Below, piece by piece: positions 43,386 through 55,846 of a stretch of 64,000 bases of DNA. The notes below the pieces were generated by a model that worked only from the letters and a program-made list of their open reading frames with translations, did no database searches and was not told where the DNA came from. Origin of the DNA: Diphasiastrum complanatum (taxonomy: Eukaryota; Streptophyta; Lycopodiopsida; Lycopodiales; Lycopodiaceae). Within the stretch, counting starts at the first letter, position 1. Each line of letters begins with the position of its first letter. The stretch lies in contig CM055111.1 of NCBI GenBank assembly GCA_029204225.1, forward strand, positions 21,789,805 to 21,853,804. Direction: 5' to 3'. Both the position numbers and the translations under genes were made by a program.

Positions 43386-44287
43386 TAGTTTTACACATCC
43401 TCAAGATGAATGTCTCAAATAAGCTTCACAATGAGGTAAGGGCTTGCACATCATCTTACGAGGCATGGAGGACTCTTCAAAGGACTTATGAGTCAAAGAT
43501 CATATCTAGGGCACTCACCCTAAGGAGTAAAATTCTTCAAAGCTATCAGAAGGTGAAAGTGCTAACTCTTATGTAATGAGGATTAAATCTCTTAATGGTG
43601 ACTTAGCATGTGTTGGCAATGCTATTGGTAACATTGAGATTGTCCAAGTGTTTCTAAATGGCTTTGGAGAAGGTTATGCTAATTTTGTTCAAAGTTTTGC
43701 TATTTAACAACTTTGCCATCTATTGAAGAATTGCAAGAGGTGTTGGTGGCCAAAGAGGATCAATGTTAAGACTAGAAGTAGACCTAATTCTAGCAAGGTT
43801 GGAGATGAAGAGGTATTTTTCACGAAAGGCAAGGGAAAAGGAGGAGTCAAGTGGAACTTCAACAAGAAGAGCACAATCTAGGATGAGTTCCTTGTCTTTG
43901 CAGGATGGTGATGAGAAAGCCAATTTCTCATTCAAGGGCAAAAAGAAGACCAATGGAAAGAAGAAGCATCCAAAGGAGGCTAAAGAAGAGGATGATGCAT
44001 CAAGCTCAAAGGACAAGTCAAAACAAAAATGCTTCTTTTGTGGAAAGAAGGGGCATTATGCATCCGAATGCTATAAGAGGCTAAGAGCAAAAGAGGAGGA
44101 GGACAAACAAGGGAGCCTTGCATATGAAGAGGATGGAGATGAGGAGATCTCATCTTTGATGGCATCTATATCCACTCCAACAAGCAAAAGCAACTCAAAG
44201 GACACTTGGTGGATTGGTAGTGGGGCTAGCTCCCATACGACTTTCCAAAAGGACATTCTTAACCTTACTCAACAATGTAACATTTAG
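43386..44287 (+). pseudogene. Chimeric copia gag-protease relic
   Basis: The 5' part matches gag-x (26,560-27,055 inverted) and, from about 43,870, the sequence switches to the copia-3 gag type (51,020-51,440 inverted): SRMSSLSLQDGDEKANFSF, then a perfect zinc knuckle CFFCGKKGHYASEC and protease WIGSGASSHTT. The protease catalytic Asp is replaced by Gly (codon about 44,216); the homologous site at 51,093 retains Asp. Frame breaks upstream. The switch point shares AGAGCA with both parents. Confidence 0.8.
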
Positions 44288-44540
44288 AAGAAAAGGAGTA
44301 TACCATGAGTCAACCAACCCCATATCCTAAATATTAAAACCCTTGCTCTATAAACCTAAACCCTTCACCCTACAACCCTTATCTTAGGGGGCAATTAATG
44401 ATTGGAATATTGATGACCCACCTCCATTGAGGATTCAATTTGCAAAAGACTTTTCGTTTGGAGTAGACGAGCTAGGACCTTCAATAGGAATAGACAACTT
44501 GAGAAATGGAAAGTTCAATAACTCGGAGAGTTTCATAGTT
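44288..44540. other. Copia-3/copia-4 junction, non-coding
   Basis: Matches 50,760-51,020 inverted, including the short runs AACCCT and ACCCTACAACCC. These telomere-like bits are too short and irregular to be a telomere repeat. No gene. Confidence 0.45.
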
Positions 44541-45648
44541 TGGCTATATGAGCTTTGCTCTTACCTTTGAGGTCGATAAACTAATCTTCGATGAAGATGA
44601 CATCTCGACTAGTGAATATCTTCGACTCGATATGATCATACAGCTTATAAGCATTTTTTGAAGTAGTGTAGCTGATGAAAATAGATTCTATACTCTGGAA
44701 CTCGAGCTTCTTTGTGAGATCATGCGGAATTTGCGCATAAGCGATACATCCAAGAACTCGTAAGCTTGATAATGATGGTTTGGAGCCTATCCAAACTTCA
44801 TATGAAATTTTGTCTGAGAGACCTTTAGTAGGACATCTGTTCTGAATATAAGCTGCAGTGAAAACAGCTTCAGCCCAGAAGGACTATGGCAATGTCGCAT
44901 GCACAAGCATACACTTGGCCTATTTGACTAAGGTTCTATTCTTTCTCTCAACAAGTCCATTTTATTGAGGTGAATAGGAGGTAATGTATTGTTGCCCAAT
45001 GCCGTTGTTAAGGCAATACTCTTTGAGTTCGGGTAGAGATATATTCACCCCCGTTGTCGGACCTCATTGCTTTAATTCTTTTACCAATTTCATTTTTTAC
45101 ACGCTCTTTGAATTGTTGAGAGATTATGAAAGCCTCCAATTTATGCTTCATGAAATAAACAACTGTTCTTCTAGAATATTCATCAATGAAGGTAATAAAA
45201 TACTTTGCATCACGCAATGGTGGAATTGCATTGGACCACATATATATGAATGAACAACGTCTAATAGATCTTTTGTTGCATGCCTATGACTCGATCTAAA
45301 GGGAATCCTGGTCTACTTTCCAAGGATGCAGCTATGACAGACAGGGTGGTTGACTTTGTCGGTTGGATAGTCGAGATCAAGTGCTAGGGATTGTTTGGAC
45401 ATGTTCAATACAGATGTATGATTCAAGTTTCCTAATCTTTGATGCCATAGTAATGCTTTATTGACAAGAACAGGGGTTTTCAAGGCTCGACCAGTATCAG
45501 AATAACAATGTGCCAATCTATATAAGTATCCATGTCTCTTGCCGAGTGCAAGGACCTTATTTTCTCTATTGATGACTCAAACTCTACCCTATGAGCTAAA
45601 TTAGTGATTCTACTTACAGATAATAGGTTTTTAGAGAGTTTAGGAACA
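44541..45648 (-). pseudogene. Copia-4 integrase side, inverted half
   Basis: The minus strand runs from 45,648: LSKNLLSVSRIT region, LLWHQRLGNLNHTSVLNM (45,313-45,516), KYFITFIDEYSRRTVVYF and MRSDNGGEYIST (45,008-45,241), then NRTLV, AYIQNRCPTKGLSDK, and SLSNLRVLGCIAYVQI with SRDVIFIED in broken frames. It is the continuation of the copia-4 remnant that stops at 35,324. Integrase would insert cDNA into the genome; this one is disrupted. Confidence 0.82.
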
Positions 45649-45904
45649 CAATTTTTCTCTCAGATTTATAAACTAGGAGATTCGCCTTTCTCCCAAACAA
45701 TAATGAAATATGAAGAATGAAATTGCAAATGCGATTTGCCAAATGCCATGAAAAATTTCATATACTGTACACAACTCTCTTAATGTGCACCTTGCCAATG
45801 GTTTTTTATTTATTATTTTTGGAAACGACCATTCTTACACAGATATAGTAACTCGATGTATTTACGTGACCTATGTAGGTGGAGTGGCTCGTTGGCAAGA
45901 CAAA
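45649..45904. other. Spacer unique to unit 2, right end of inversion
   Basis: 256 bases absent from unit 1. The part at 45,740-45,830 resembles the complement of the Helitron-side spacer at 35,420-35,480, so the two may be the ends of one imperfect palindrome or transposon. No ORF. Confidence 0.45.
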
Positions 45905-46923
45905 TAAGGATGAGATTGCATAAAGTATATGTGAAACATGAAAAACAAATTTGCAAGCCATCACTTGATAACCTACGAGCTTGCTTTGCAGGCAACCAGT
46001 ATTATCTCCTATGAGTGTTTATTCTTATCCCTTTTGTGTTTTCATTGAAGCAGTGTGGTCAGTAATTACTATGGAAACACGTGATTTCATGCCAAATAAT
46101 CTTACAATACAAGAAGCTATAAAATCTTTTGCAAGTATTTAATGTCAAGCCAAACAATAGTAAAGTACAAGAAGACAGCTTGTGAAAAACATGTTATCAA
46201 AAAACATCAAATGACCCTTAAAAACACGCGTGAATTTTTGTTTCCTGCTGAAATTGCTAGATCATGAAAGGAAAAGGCCACATAAAAAGTTGCTATAGAA
46301 TTCTCGTTCAATGATTTGTTGCCTTACAATTCTGTTTTTCACCATGAAGTGGAATCAATACAACTAGTTTATTAGAATCTTTCACAAATTTGTTGTTTAA
46401 ACACACAGGTGTATTTCCCTCCTTAAAACCAATACCTTCAAAACACAAAAAACAACACAATCATACAAGTTGCAAAACACTATGATCTGGCAATTTCATA
46501 TTGTATTAAAAACATTATTTTTACTAAGGTTGGAAAGATTAAAAATATGGAAAGAAAGTCAATAGTCTTTTGCTATGTACATAGGGCATTTTACACTATC
46601 GAATTGATTGCCTACGGCTTGCTTAGAGTATAAATGAAGGACATTTGAAAATTAATCAAATGAGGAGAAGGTGTGGCAAGACGATTGGATCAGGCATTAT
46701 GGACACTATTTTTGGATGTTTAGAGTCATGGATTCGTAGCCAGACATGACAACCTCGTCAAAGATGAATAAATAGGTTTCTGCCGAGTATTTCTCGACTG
46801 CCCCACAACAATATTACGTTTTCGTAGTTTCAAAAAACTATGGTGCTATTAAAGAAGCAGGTTATTATGCAAGTCAAGGAGAGCATTCAATATCTATCTT
46901 TGTAGGCAAGTGCCAAAAATAGG
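45905..46923. other. Module C3 left part, non-coding
   Basis: Direct copy of 10,522-11,570. The hairpin near 45,980 is degraded to GCTTGCTTTGCAGGC. No gene. Confidence 0.45.
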
Positions 46924-47247
46924 CTAGAAACGACACCAACATGTTAGAGCTTCACCTCCAATGGGATTCAAATTGCCACCTCTACACACTTCAACTGAAA
47001 GTGTCATTATCCCAAGGCTTTTGATATTCAGATCATCCTTTGTCATACCAATGCCTCGATCACCAATTGTAAGGATCCCTTTGTCTTTGTCTAGTTTTAT
47101 CTGAAAGTCAACCCCTTCTTCAAGAATAGCCTCATCAGTGAGAGATAAGAAATGTATCTTATCTAGAACATCTGATGCATTGGAAATAAGTTCTAAAATA
47201 AAATTCTCCCTATTGTTGTATAAAGAGTTCATGATGATATCCATCAA
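46924..47247 (-). pseudogene. HSP90/GRP94 N-terminal fragment (C3)
   Basis: The longest version: MMDIIMNSLYNNRENF, ELISNASDVLDKIHFLSL, IKLDKDKGILTIGDRGIG, MTKDDLNIKSLGIMTLSVEV. The open frame continues into unrelated sequence after LGI, so the homology ends where an exon would end. It includes the ATP-binding E, N and D positions of the HSP90 N domain. Confidence 0.85.
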
Positions 47248-48249
47248 CTAGGACACATCTGCCTAGAACCAAAGTTTGATCTTTGCATGGGGTCTGAGTC
47301 ATCTACAGAGCTCCCCCTCAATCCAAAATCATCATTACATGCAAGCATCCATGTATACATCATGTGCATCCATCGAGAATCATTCATAGGTGCTCTTGAA
47401 ACTCACTGCCCCTGCAACCAACTGAGGAAGTACACAAGACTAGCAAAATCTTCCTTGTTGTCCTATACATCCAGAATTTGCAAGAACATGAAGTGCTCTC
47501 ACAACACAGATCACAGACACCCCTTCGATCCTCTGTAGTCACTACCTTTTGCAACAATCACCTACAGACCCAAAAAAAATATTGTCCTTACTACAAACAG
47601 CTCTCTGCTTTCCACTACAACCTTCAACATCATGCCAAATTGCAACCTCTTTCACGAATCACAGAGAACAAGCACTAAAATGTCAAGCTCATTGCTTGGC
47701 CTTCAAGCAACTGACACTTGCTTCGTGACATTGCCTTCCAAGCTCCTCTTGCTTCGTCCTTCAAGAAATTGCTCGCTTCTCAACTTCAATACAACCACCA
47801 TAGGGCTGCCACACCACGGACTTCAGTCATTAGCTTCCAAGTGCCTCTTGCTTGATCCTTCAAGCAAGAGGCGCTGGAAGGTTGAAACCCAATGCCATCG
47901 ACATTTGTTTCTTCCAAAGCTACACTCCAAGCTTCTCTAAATGCTTGGCCCTTCAAGCAACCAACACTTGCTTCATGACATTGCCCTCCAAGCTCCTCTT
48001 GCTTTGTCCTTCAAGCACATGCTCGCTTGGAGTTTGGCGACAAAAACCCTCAAAATTCATTTCCACTTTATTATATTTAAGTCTACCTACTCTTTTCACT
48101 TTCAAACCGTTCTTTCTCGTCAATTTCTTTTTCATACCCACCTTTACTTATTCAAAGGAAGACCACCATTGTTGTTGTCGTTGTTATCAAAGGTTGAACT
48201 TGTTAAAGTTTCGGCAGTGCTCTCTGGTCAAACTTTATTAGTAACGCTC
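47248..48249. repeat. Module C3 with imperfect internal repeats
   Basis: Equivalent to 11,882-12,900; 85-base phrase at about 47,697-47,780 and 47,943-48,030. No recognised protein. Confidence 0.5.
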
Positions 48250-48884
48250 AAGCATTCCCTCATGTAATGTGAAATAAGCTGCTCAAGCATTTGCATATTG
48301 ATTTCTCTCCCATCACCTTCGGGAGAGCGTTTTGTCATGTAATTCATAAGCCAATTAACCCAATCTGCAGTAGTATCCACTATACTATTTAATAATTAAG
48401 AAGATATCTACTTTGAAGTACAAATGTTACCTATGGGTTCAACTAAATAGATGCACTTATACCTCCCTCTGAACATCCTTATGCAGCAATTTGGTAGTCT
48501 CTTCTCACTGTTGTTCGCACAGCTTCAAGCTCTTATCTACAGCCTCAACTTTAGATATTATTGCTTGCCCCATTTGGGTTTGTTGTTTATCTATTGAATT
48601 GAATGAATTGTTGATATTGTGCTTAAACTCTTCTACATTTTTATTTGTGGCTGGTTAAATTCGATCCCAAATATAATTTTCCATTTGTCCACAGCTTGGA
48701 TGAAGCTCTTCGTGATGGTTTTTTGAACATCTTGATAGACAGTTTGTTTGCAAAAAATGATTGATGTGCTAATGAGGAAGAAAAAATTGGCAGTCACATT
48801 GATTAGTGCATCGCAATGCACGAGTTCAGTGGCAATCAAGATCCATGAAGGTCTCGGTTGTGGAGGCTGAGTGTTGGTTCTCAT
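48250..48884 (-). pseudogene. Unidentified coding relic (C3)
   Basis: Third copy of the relic at 12,901-13,535. Compared with the other copies about 20 bases near 48,412 are missing. Family unknown. Confidence 0.4.
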
Positions 48885-48999
48885 AGCCTCAAAAGACTAT
48901 TTTGTAGCAAAAGGACCAAATATTAGAGTTTCGTTTGTAATGCCTCCTGGCGTAAATTCCATGGGCCTGGCATGTGAAGCTTAAAAGCTCGAAGCTCGA

Positions 49000-50760
49000 A
49001 GTCGAACAATTGACCCCCCCGGCTTGTCAGATCGATCATCGATGATCAAGACACATTTGCTTTCAAGCTTGCCCTCTACATATGAGAACTGGGTGATGAT
49101 CATATCGACACACTCAGATTTAACTCTTACTAGAGTTATCACTATGTTGCTGCAAGAATACAATTGAAGAATTCAAGGCACTTCATCGACTTCATCATCT
49201 CGCGCTCTATATGTCAACAAAGGCTCAAAACGATAGAAGCAGAAAAGCTCTAAGCAGTCCGCATGAAATCGGAAACCGACGCAAAGGCAAGGACAATTAT
49301 CAAATCCACAGTTGAAGAAGAAGATATTCTGTAAGTATGCAAGTGCACTAATCATGAAATCTCGGATTGCAAGGTTCTCAAAGCGAAGAATGCCAACAAG
49401 CAACCAGATCAATAGGTGAATGCAGTCCCCCCATCTCCTGAACTAGACATAGAGGAGGAACATTTATGGTCAAAGACCAAAAGTCCCTATTGGGTACTTC
49501 TTGGTTTCTAGATTCTGGAGCATGTTCACTCCTATACGCCTTACAGTACAAAGAAGTATGTTTATCTTGGTGACAATAGCACACACACTATCGAAGGTGA
49601 AGGCACTATAAGATTGAAATTCTAGCATGATCAATTCAAACTACTATTAAAAGCTTTGTTTGTTTCTAAACTCTCTAAAAACCAATTATCAGTAAGTAGA
49701 ATCACTAATTTAGCTCATAGGGTAGAGTTTGAGTCATCAATAGAGAAAATAAGGTCCTTGCACTCGGCAAGAGACATGGATACTTATATAGATTGGCACA
49801 TTGTTATTCTGATACTGGTCAAGTCTTGAAAACCTTTGTTCTTGTCAATAAAGCATTACTATGGCATCAAAGATTAGGAAACTTGAATCATACATCTGTA
49901 TTGAACATGTCCAAACAATCCCTAGCACTTCATCTCGACTATCCAACCGACAAAGTCAACCACCATGTCTGTCATAGCTACATCCTTGGAAAGTAGACTA
50001 GGATTCCCTTTAGATCGAGTCATAGGCATGCAACAAAAGATCTATTAGACGTTGTTCATTCATATATATGTGGTCCAATGCAATTCCACCATTGCGTGAT
50101 GCAAAGTATTTTATTACCTTCATTGACGAATATTCTAGAAGAACAGTTGTTTATTTCATGAAGCATAAATTGGAGGCTTTCAAAATCTCTCAACAATTCA
50201 AAGAGCATGTAAAAAATGAAATTGGTAAAAGAATTAAAGCAATGAGGTCCGACAACGGGGGTGAATATATCTCTACCCGCACTCAAACAGTTTTGCCTTA
50301 ACAACGACATTGGGCAACAATACATTACCTCCTATTCACCTCAATAAAATGGACTTGTTGAGCGAAAGAATAGAACCTTAGTCAAATAGGCCAAGTGTAT
50401 GCTTGCGCGTGGGACATTGCCATAGTCCTTCTGGGTTGAAGCTGTTTTCACTGCAGCTTATATTCAGAACAGATGTCCTACTAAAGGTCTCTCAGACAAA
50501 ATGCCATATGAAGTTTGGATAGGCTCCAAACCATCATTATCAAACTTACGAGTTCTTGGATGTATCGCTTATGTGCAAATTTCGCATGATCTCACAAAGA
50601 AGCTCGAGTTCCAGAGTATAGAATCTATTTTCATCGGCTACACTACTTCAAAAAATGCTTATAAGCTGTATGATCATATCGAGTCGAAGATATTCACTAG
50701 TCGAGATGTCATCTTCATCGAAGATTAGTTTATCGACCTCAAAGGTAAGAGCAAAGCTCA
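49000..50760 (+). pseudogene. pol: Copia-4 gag-protease-integrase relic, copy III
   Basis: Gag end (STYENWVMIISTHSD region), zinc-knuckle relic, protease region, LLWHQRLGNLNHTSVLNM (49,793-49,996), KYFITFIDEYSRRTVVYF and MRSDNGGEYIST (50,068-50,301), VERKNRTLVK, then the integrase C-terminus that copy I lacks: KMPYEVWIGSKPSLSNLRVL, ESIFIGYTTSKNAYKLYD, SRDVIFIED (50,501-50,728). It is the most complete copia-4 in the window, but without RT or RNase H and with several stops and shifts. Confidence 0.84.
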
Positions 50761-51019
50761 TATAGCCAAACTATGAAACTCTCCGAGTTATTGAACTTTC
50801 CATTTCTCAAGTTGTCTATTCCTATTGAAGGTCCTAGCTTGTCTACTCCAAACGAATAGTCTTTTGCAAATTGAATCCTCAATGGAGGTGGGTCATCAAT
50901 ATTCCAATCATTAATTGCCCCCTAGGATAAGGGTTGTAGGGTGAAGGGTTTAGGTTTATAGAGCAAGGGTTTTAATATTTAGGATATGGGGTTGGTTGAC
51001 TTATGTTATACTCCTTTTC
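50761..51019. other. Copia-4/copia-3 junction, non-coding
   Basis: Transition between plus-strand copia-4 and minus-strand copia-3, same as 44,288-44,540 inverted. No gene. Confidence 0.45.
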
Positions 51020-51987
51020 TTCTTAATGTTACATTGTTGAGTAAGGTTAAGAATGTGTCCTTTTGGAAAGTCGTATGGGAGCTAGCCCCACTATCAATCC
51101 ACCAAGTGTCCTTTGAGTTGCTTTTGCTTGTCGGAGTGGATATAGATGCCATCAAAGATGAGATCTCCTCATCTCCATCCTCTTCATATGCAAGGTTCCC
51201 TTGTTGTCCTCCTCCTCTTTTGCTCTTAGCCTCTTAAAGCATTCGGATGCATAATGCCCCTCCTTTCCACAAAAGAAGCATTTTTGTTTTGACTTGTCCT
51301 TTGAGCTTGATGCATCATCCTCTTCTTTAGCCTCCTTTGGATGCTTCTTCTTTCCATTGGTCTTCTTTTTGCCCTTGAATGAGAAATTGGCACTCTCATC
51401 ACCATCCTGCAAAGACAAGGAACTCATCCTAGATTTTGCATGGAGCATCCTACACTCTTCAGCCACTAATACACTATGAAGTTTTTCTATAGTTGGCAAA
51501 GTGTCTTGGATGGCAAAACTTTGGACCAAATTTGCAAAGTCATCTCCTAGACCATTCAGGACAATTTGTACAAGCTCTCCATCATGAATCTTCTCTCCAA
51601 TGGAAGCCAACTCCCTATTTAGAGACTTGTTTTCGAGTACATAATCTTGTGCACTCTCCTCACTTCTCCTCATGCTTTGCAGAATCTGATTCCTAAGCAT
51701 TAGAATCCTAAAGTGTTACTAGATTCATAGATTGATTTTAAAGACTCCCAAGCCTCTTTAGCACTCATGCTAATACTTCTCTCAACAAATCATTCATCTT
51801 CACACAAATAAGTGCAAGCTAAGATCTCTTCTTGTATGAAGTGAAAACTCTTTTCAATAAAATCTTGTCAAGAAATGGATTTGATTGTCTCTAGAAGCTC
51901 ACTAAGGTCTCTTTCTTGTAGTGTCTCACTCAAATTAGATTCCTAATCCAACAAATGGACTTATAATATCAGTTCTAGCACTCCCTC
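51020..51987 (-). pseudogene. gag: Copia-3 gag-protease relic
   Basis: Minus strand: an N-terminal gag part in broken frames (51,700-51,900; SAKEAWESLKSIYESS), then 51,152-51,700 with EESAQDYVLENKSLNREL, GELVQIVLNGLGDDFANLVQ, LPTIEKLHSVLVAEECRM, zinc knuckle CFFCGKEGHYASEC, and protease WIDSGASSHTT near 51,070-51,100 with the catalytic Asp intact (codon 51,093-51,095). This is the best gag of the window. It is deleted from unit 1. Confidence 0.85.
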
Positions 51988-53690
51988 ACAAAGTTGGAAT
52001 GAAGATAAGATGATGTGATCTTGCCAATTTTGGCTATTTTTGGACGATAACATGACTAACTCTCCCTCACACTTTTTAATGTACTTTCAAGACCTGTAAA
52101 ACAAGTTTAGAGGACTTGACTTCAGCCTAGATTAATTAGATCTCATGACCCTAAGTCAAATCTAATCAATGGCACTCAATCTCGGTAGCTTATCTTAAGA
52201 TTTCCACCAAACATTACATCAAAAGCTCACAAATTGAATTTCTGTGGATCAAATGAATACCATGCATTAAATGCAGGTTCAGAGGTGCCCACACGTGGAC
52301 AGTACGGATTTGGACCCCTACCAATTTTGGGATCAAATCTCCTCACCAAAATCAAAATTCTAGCTTGCCCTCTCAATACTAGTTTTTAGCACCAAAACTT
52401 GCTAAAAATGGATTTGCTTTTGATAAATGGCTTATGCTCTTGTACTTGCCTCTGATACCATGTGAAAGTACTATACTTTAGGACCATAAATGGATCTACA
52501 AAAGATCCACAAGAGTGTTTGGATGCTTGCTTAACAATCTATCAAAAAACTAGACACAAAAAAGTTGATCTAGATTGGCAATTTGACAAACAACAAGCAT
52601 TAACAATCAAAAGCATTGATCAACATGGAAATACGGTCCCACACATGTGTACTACAGGCTGTAGTACGGCCTTCAACCTGAGAAACATGTAGAAATTGAT
52701 TTGGTTTCATTTGGATCACAAGAACTCAATGTACATAGTGAACTAGCTTGAGATTGCCAATGAGCTCCAAAAATATTCTATCTTCTCACTATGGGAGCTT
52801 GGAATACATAGCAAATTCGACTTCCTTCTTGAAGTTAGGTGGATTTCCAGCATGTAATAAGGAAGTTAACTCACCCTTCTTGCCCTAAAATGAAACCTAG
52901 ATCCTAGACTAGGTAGCTAGTTGGTCAAATTTTCACCTTAGACTTAGGTGTAGGTCCTATAAAGTAGGGATGACCACCAAATAGACATGACCAACTCTCT
53001 TGAATTGACTTAACCTACATTAGGAGTGGGTTTCCATGTGGCATCTTGGCCTTCCATGTGTGGAACCCAATTATACACAATATTTGCAAAGTTCTACATG
53101 GCTAGATTTGCCAAAATAGGCTATTTTTCACAAAAAACTTCAGCAAAATCACCATGCAAAGAAATTCCACAAGTATAGTACATAAAATTAGGGAAAATAC
53201 AAACATGCATTAAGAATATTTACGCTTTTTTAAAATTTTACTCACAAAATTGCCAAAATTTCAAACAGACATAACTTGAGCTACAATGAACCTATAAATC
53301 ACAATACAAAGAGAGACCAAGTGATTGAGAAGCTTGACTTGTCACCTACGACCTCAGCTTACAGAGCCACATAAAATATGTAGTAGGACGCACTTTCAAA
53401 GAGAGGTTTTATGTAGAATCAACCAAATACCAACCTAGCACCCAAAGAGACATTACCAACAGTCTTAAAAAGTTTATTAGACTTCCGTGAAGCCTTCACT
53501 CAAGTCAAGGGATGTAGTATGGGCTGAGAATGAAGATTTTTCAACTTGTGGGAGGGTGCTTTAGTGATAAACTTCATAGAGACGGAACACAAGCCTCTGA
53601 TCACCAATTTACAGGCCTTCCTACACCCTCAATTCTCTAAAGTCTTTGCTCTAACTTCATGGACAACTTCAAAAGATATTGATTAATCTG
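51988..53690 (-). repeat. Copia-3 leader, PBS and LTR-like region, copy II
   Basis: Leader 51,988-52,448; PBS TGGTATCAGAGG on the minus strand at 52,449-52,460; LTR from 52,461 (TGTGAAAG). It continues as non-coding DNA nearly identical to 15,508-16,900 minus an internal block. Plus-strand ORF 52,462-52,692 lies inside the LTR and has no homology I recognise. Confidence 0.6.
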
Positions 53691-54425
53691 TGAAGAAATA
53701 TGAATCATTAAAATCCAACCTAATCTCTTGTTCTTTGGTTATGGAAGACAACACAGTTTACACCATTGGCAATGTAGAAAAACATCTACTTAATGAAAGA
53801 GATGCAAACTTAATAAGAACTTGATCAAACAGGAGAATACTGTCCATATTGGATGCTTCACTATTTCTTACATCAATTTTATACATCAAGATATAACTAG
53901 AACATGAAGAACCAAATAGAATTGAAATGAAATGATTCCACCGTGCTTCCAACTCTGAAGTCTTTGGAAACTAATAGCAACCAAACAATAAATGTCTGTG
54001 ATGACCACTTGCTTGCTTGTCTCCTTCATCTTTGTCCTTTCTTGATATGTCTCCACCATAAAACTCCATGAATGCACCTCCATCTCCATCTTGCCAAAAG
54101 ATGTCATCATCACTTGATGACTTGATCATGAATGAGTGATACAAAAGTTTCATTTCCATCAGCAAAGCCAGCCAAGATTTCTAGTACAACTTTAACATCA
54201 ATATGATGCAAAACAATGTAGCTAGTTTCACCATATCTTGACAATTTGCACACATTCACGTGAAATTGCTCATACATGAGATAGAACAAGCAAAGTAAAC
54301 TTGAACAACACTTGATTGCTGCTCCTTTGAACTTACTTGATCTTAAAATGCCTGCAAAAATAGATCCAAAACATCTTTGCCAATTGTCTCTCGTTTGATG
54401 CTCTTGACAGCTCCAAATTGCCACC
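53691..54425 (-). repeat. Copia-5 3' region / LTR-like, copy II
   Basis: Matches 16,860-17,609. It contains the U5-like phrase shared with copia-1 LTRs. No credible gene. Confidence 0.45.
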
Positions 54426-55846
54426 TTACCTTTTGTCTTGTTGAAGCCCTTTGAGATCAACCTCTTGATCATCAACTTGACCATCAAAGTCATTGAACAA
54501 ACTTTGTTTTCCAGATCCATTACATGATGTAAAATCATGAAAATGTCCATCCACTTGCATAGCATCATCTACACAATAAGAATCATCAAAACATGAGAGA
54601 AAAGCAAAATGAGTCACTTCCACTTGCTTACCCTTCTCATCATATGTGAGCCTTGAAGGTGTTTGCCTTTGCCTTGATGTCCTCCTTGGCTTTTGACTTG
54701 ATGAAGGTCCTTCATCATCACCATCTAAAGTAGTATCCATGTCATCACCATCGAGAATGTTAGATCCATCCACAACATCATTACTTGAAGACACCTTTGG
54801 AATGTTCCCCTCATCAAAAATGACCTCTTCCAATAATCACCTTATTAGTACTAGGAATGTAAACCTTATAGGCTTTAGTCACCTCACTATATCTAGCATC
54901 CAAAAGTTCTAAAAACCTTGACACTCGGCCTTTTCTTGAATAGCATCTTAAAAGGTGTTCTTCCATCCAATATAGCACTTGGCCACCTATTGCATATAAA
55001 GTTAGTACACAAGGAAGCTTGATCCCAAAATGGTTTTGGAATATTAGCTTCTAACCTCATGGCGTTGGCACTTTCACATAAATTTCTATTCTTCCTCTCG
55101 GCCACTCCATTTTGTTGTGGTCTCCTTAGAGTCTTGTGTACTTCCTCTTGATCACATGCTCATCACAAAAGGCCTTGAACTTGGTTGAGATATACTCACC
55201 ACCATTGGCACTTGATCTTTGTAGAGAGATCCAACAAAATATACTAAAATCATCAATAAAAGTTACATACATCTTATCTCCACTATTGCTACTTGTAGTA
55301 ATTCCCTAAATATCTGAATGTACAACTTGAAAAGTCTTTATGGATCTATTATAAGGTAGTCTACGTGACTTTGTAAAAGCACAAGACTCACAAACATGCT
55401 TGATGCTAGTTAAGGAACTTGGAAGACCAATCACAACTTGCTAGGCTAGCCATTTCCTCCAATGACTTGAAGTTGAGGTGCCCCATCCTCTTATGCCAAA
55501 CTTCTTGAATAGGTAGTTGCTCACTTGCAACACATCCAACTTGGTTAGCAATAACACAAGCATCTAGTTTGAATAACTTCCCTTGTCTTTTACCTTTTGC
55601 AATCAAGACATCCTTCCTTTTAATCATACAAGTAGTTTAAATTGATCATGCTGAAATTGCAATCTTACAGTTGTGAGTACTATTGTCACCAAGATGAATA
55701 AATTTCTTCGTGCTGCAAGGCATGTAGGAGTTGAAAAACTCACATTGATTGGTCATGTGTTGAGCTGCCCCAGAATTCAGAAACCATGAATTATCCAAAA
55801 ATGCGCTTTGATCTTTAAACCATAAATGCGCCTTCGTCCACTTCAA
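54426..55846 (-). pseudogene. Copia-5 protease-integrase relic, copy II
   Basis: The minus strand keeps more of the element than copy I: protease (FLDNSWFLNSGAAQHMTNQC, with DSGA altered to NSGA, so the catalytic Asp is lost), KFIHLGDNSTHNCKI, GAG-pre-integrase (VWHKRMGHLNFKSLEEMA), integrase pieces (MAERKNRNLCESANAMRLE, FKMLFKKRPSVKVFRTFGC), then the linker (DDEGPSSSQKPRRTSRQRQ). A segment of about 90 bases at about 54,897 and part of the core near 55,225 are deleted relative to copy I. Confidence 0.85.

Larger units (their letters stand above)
35325..45648. other. Inverted segment of about 10.3 kb
   Basis: Flipping this segment rejoins copia-4 across 35,324/45,648 with at most one or two bases lost, and restores the module order found in unit 1 (protease, copia-1, Helitron, module C). 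The segment carries Helitron, copia-1, protease A4, the pyruvate kinase fragment, a chimeric gag and the rest of copia-4. Both breakpoints lie in repeat DNA. Confidence 0.8.

Noticed and set aside
44330-44400. Telomere-like AACCCT and ACCCTA pieces
   Set aside because: Only a few imperfect units; not a tandem array and repeated at 50,930-51,000 as part of a duplicated junction.
52462-52692. 76-codon ORF starting in the copia-3 LTR
   Set aside because: It lies in non-coding LTR sequence, is broken in unit 1 (15,508 onward) and has no domain.
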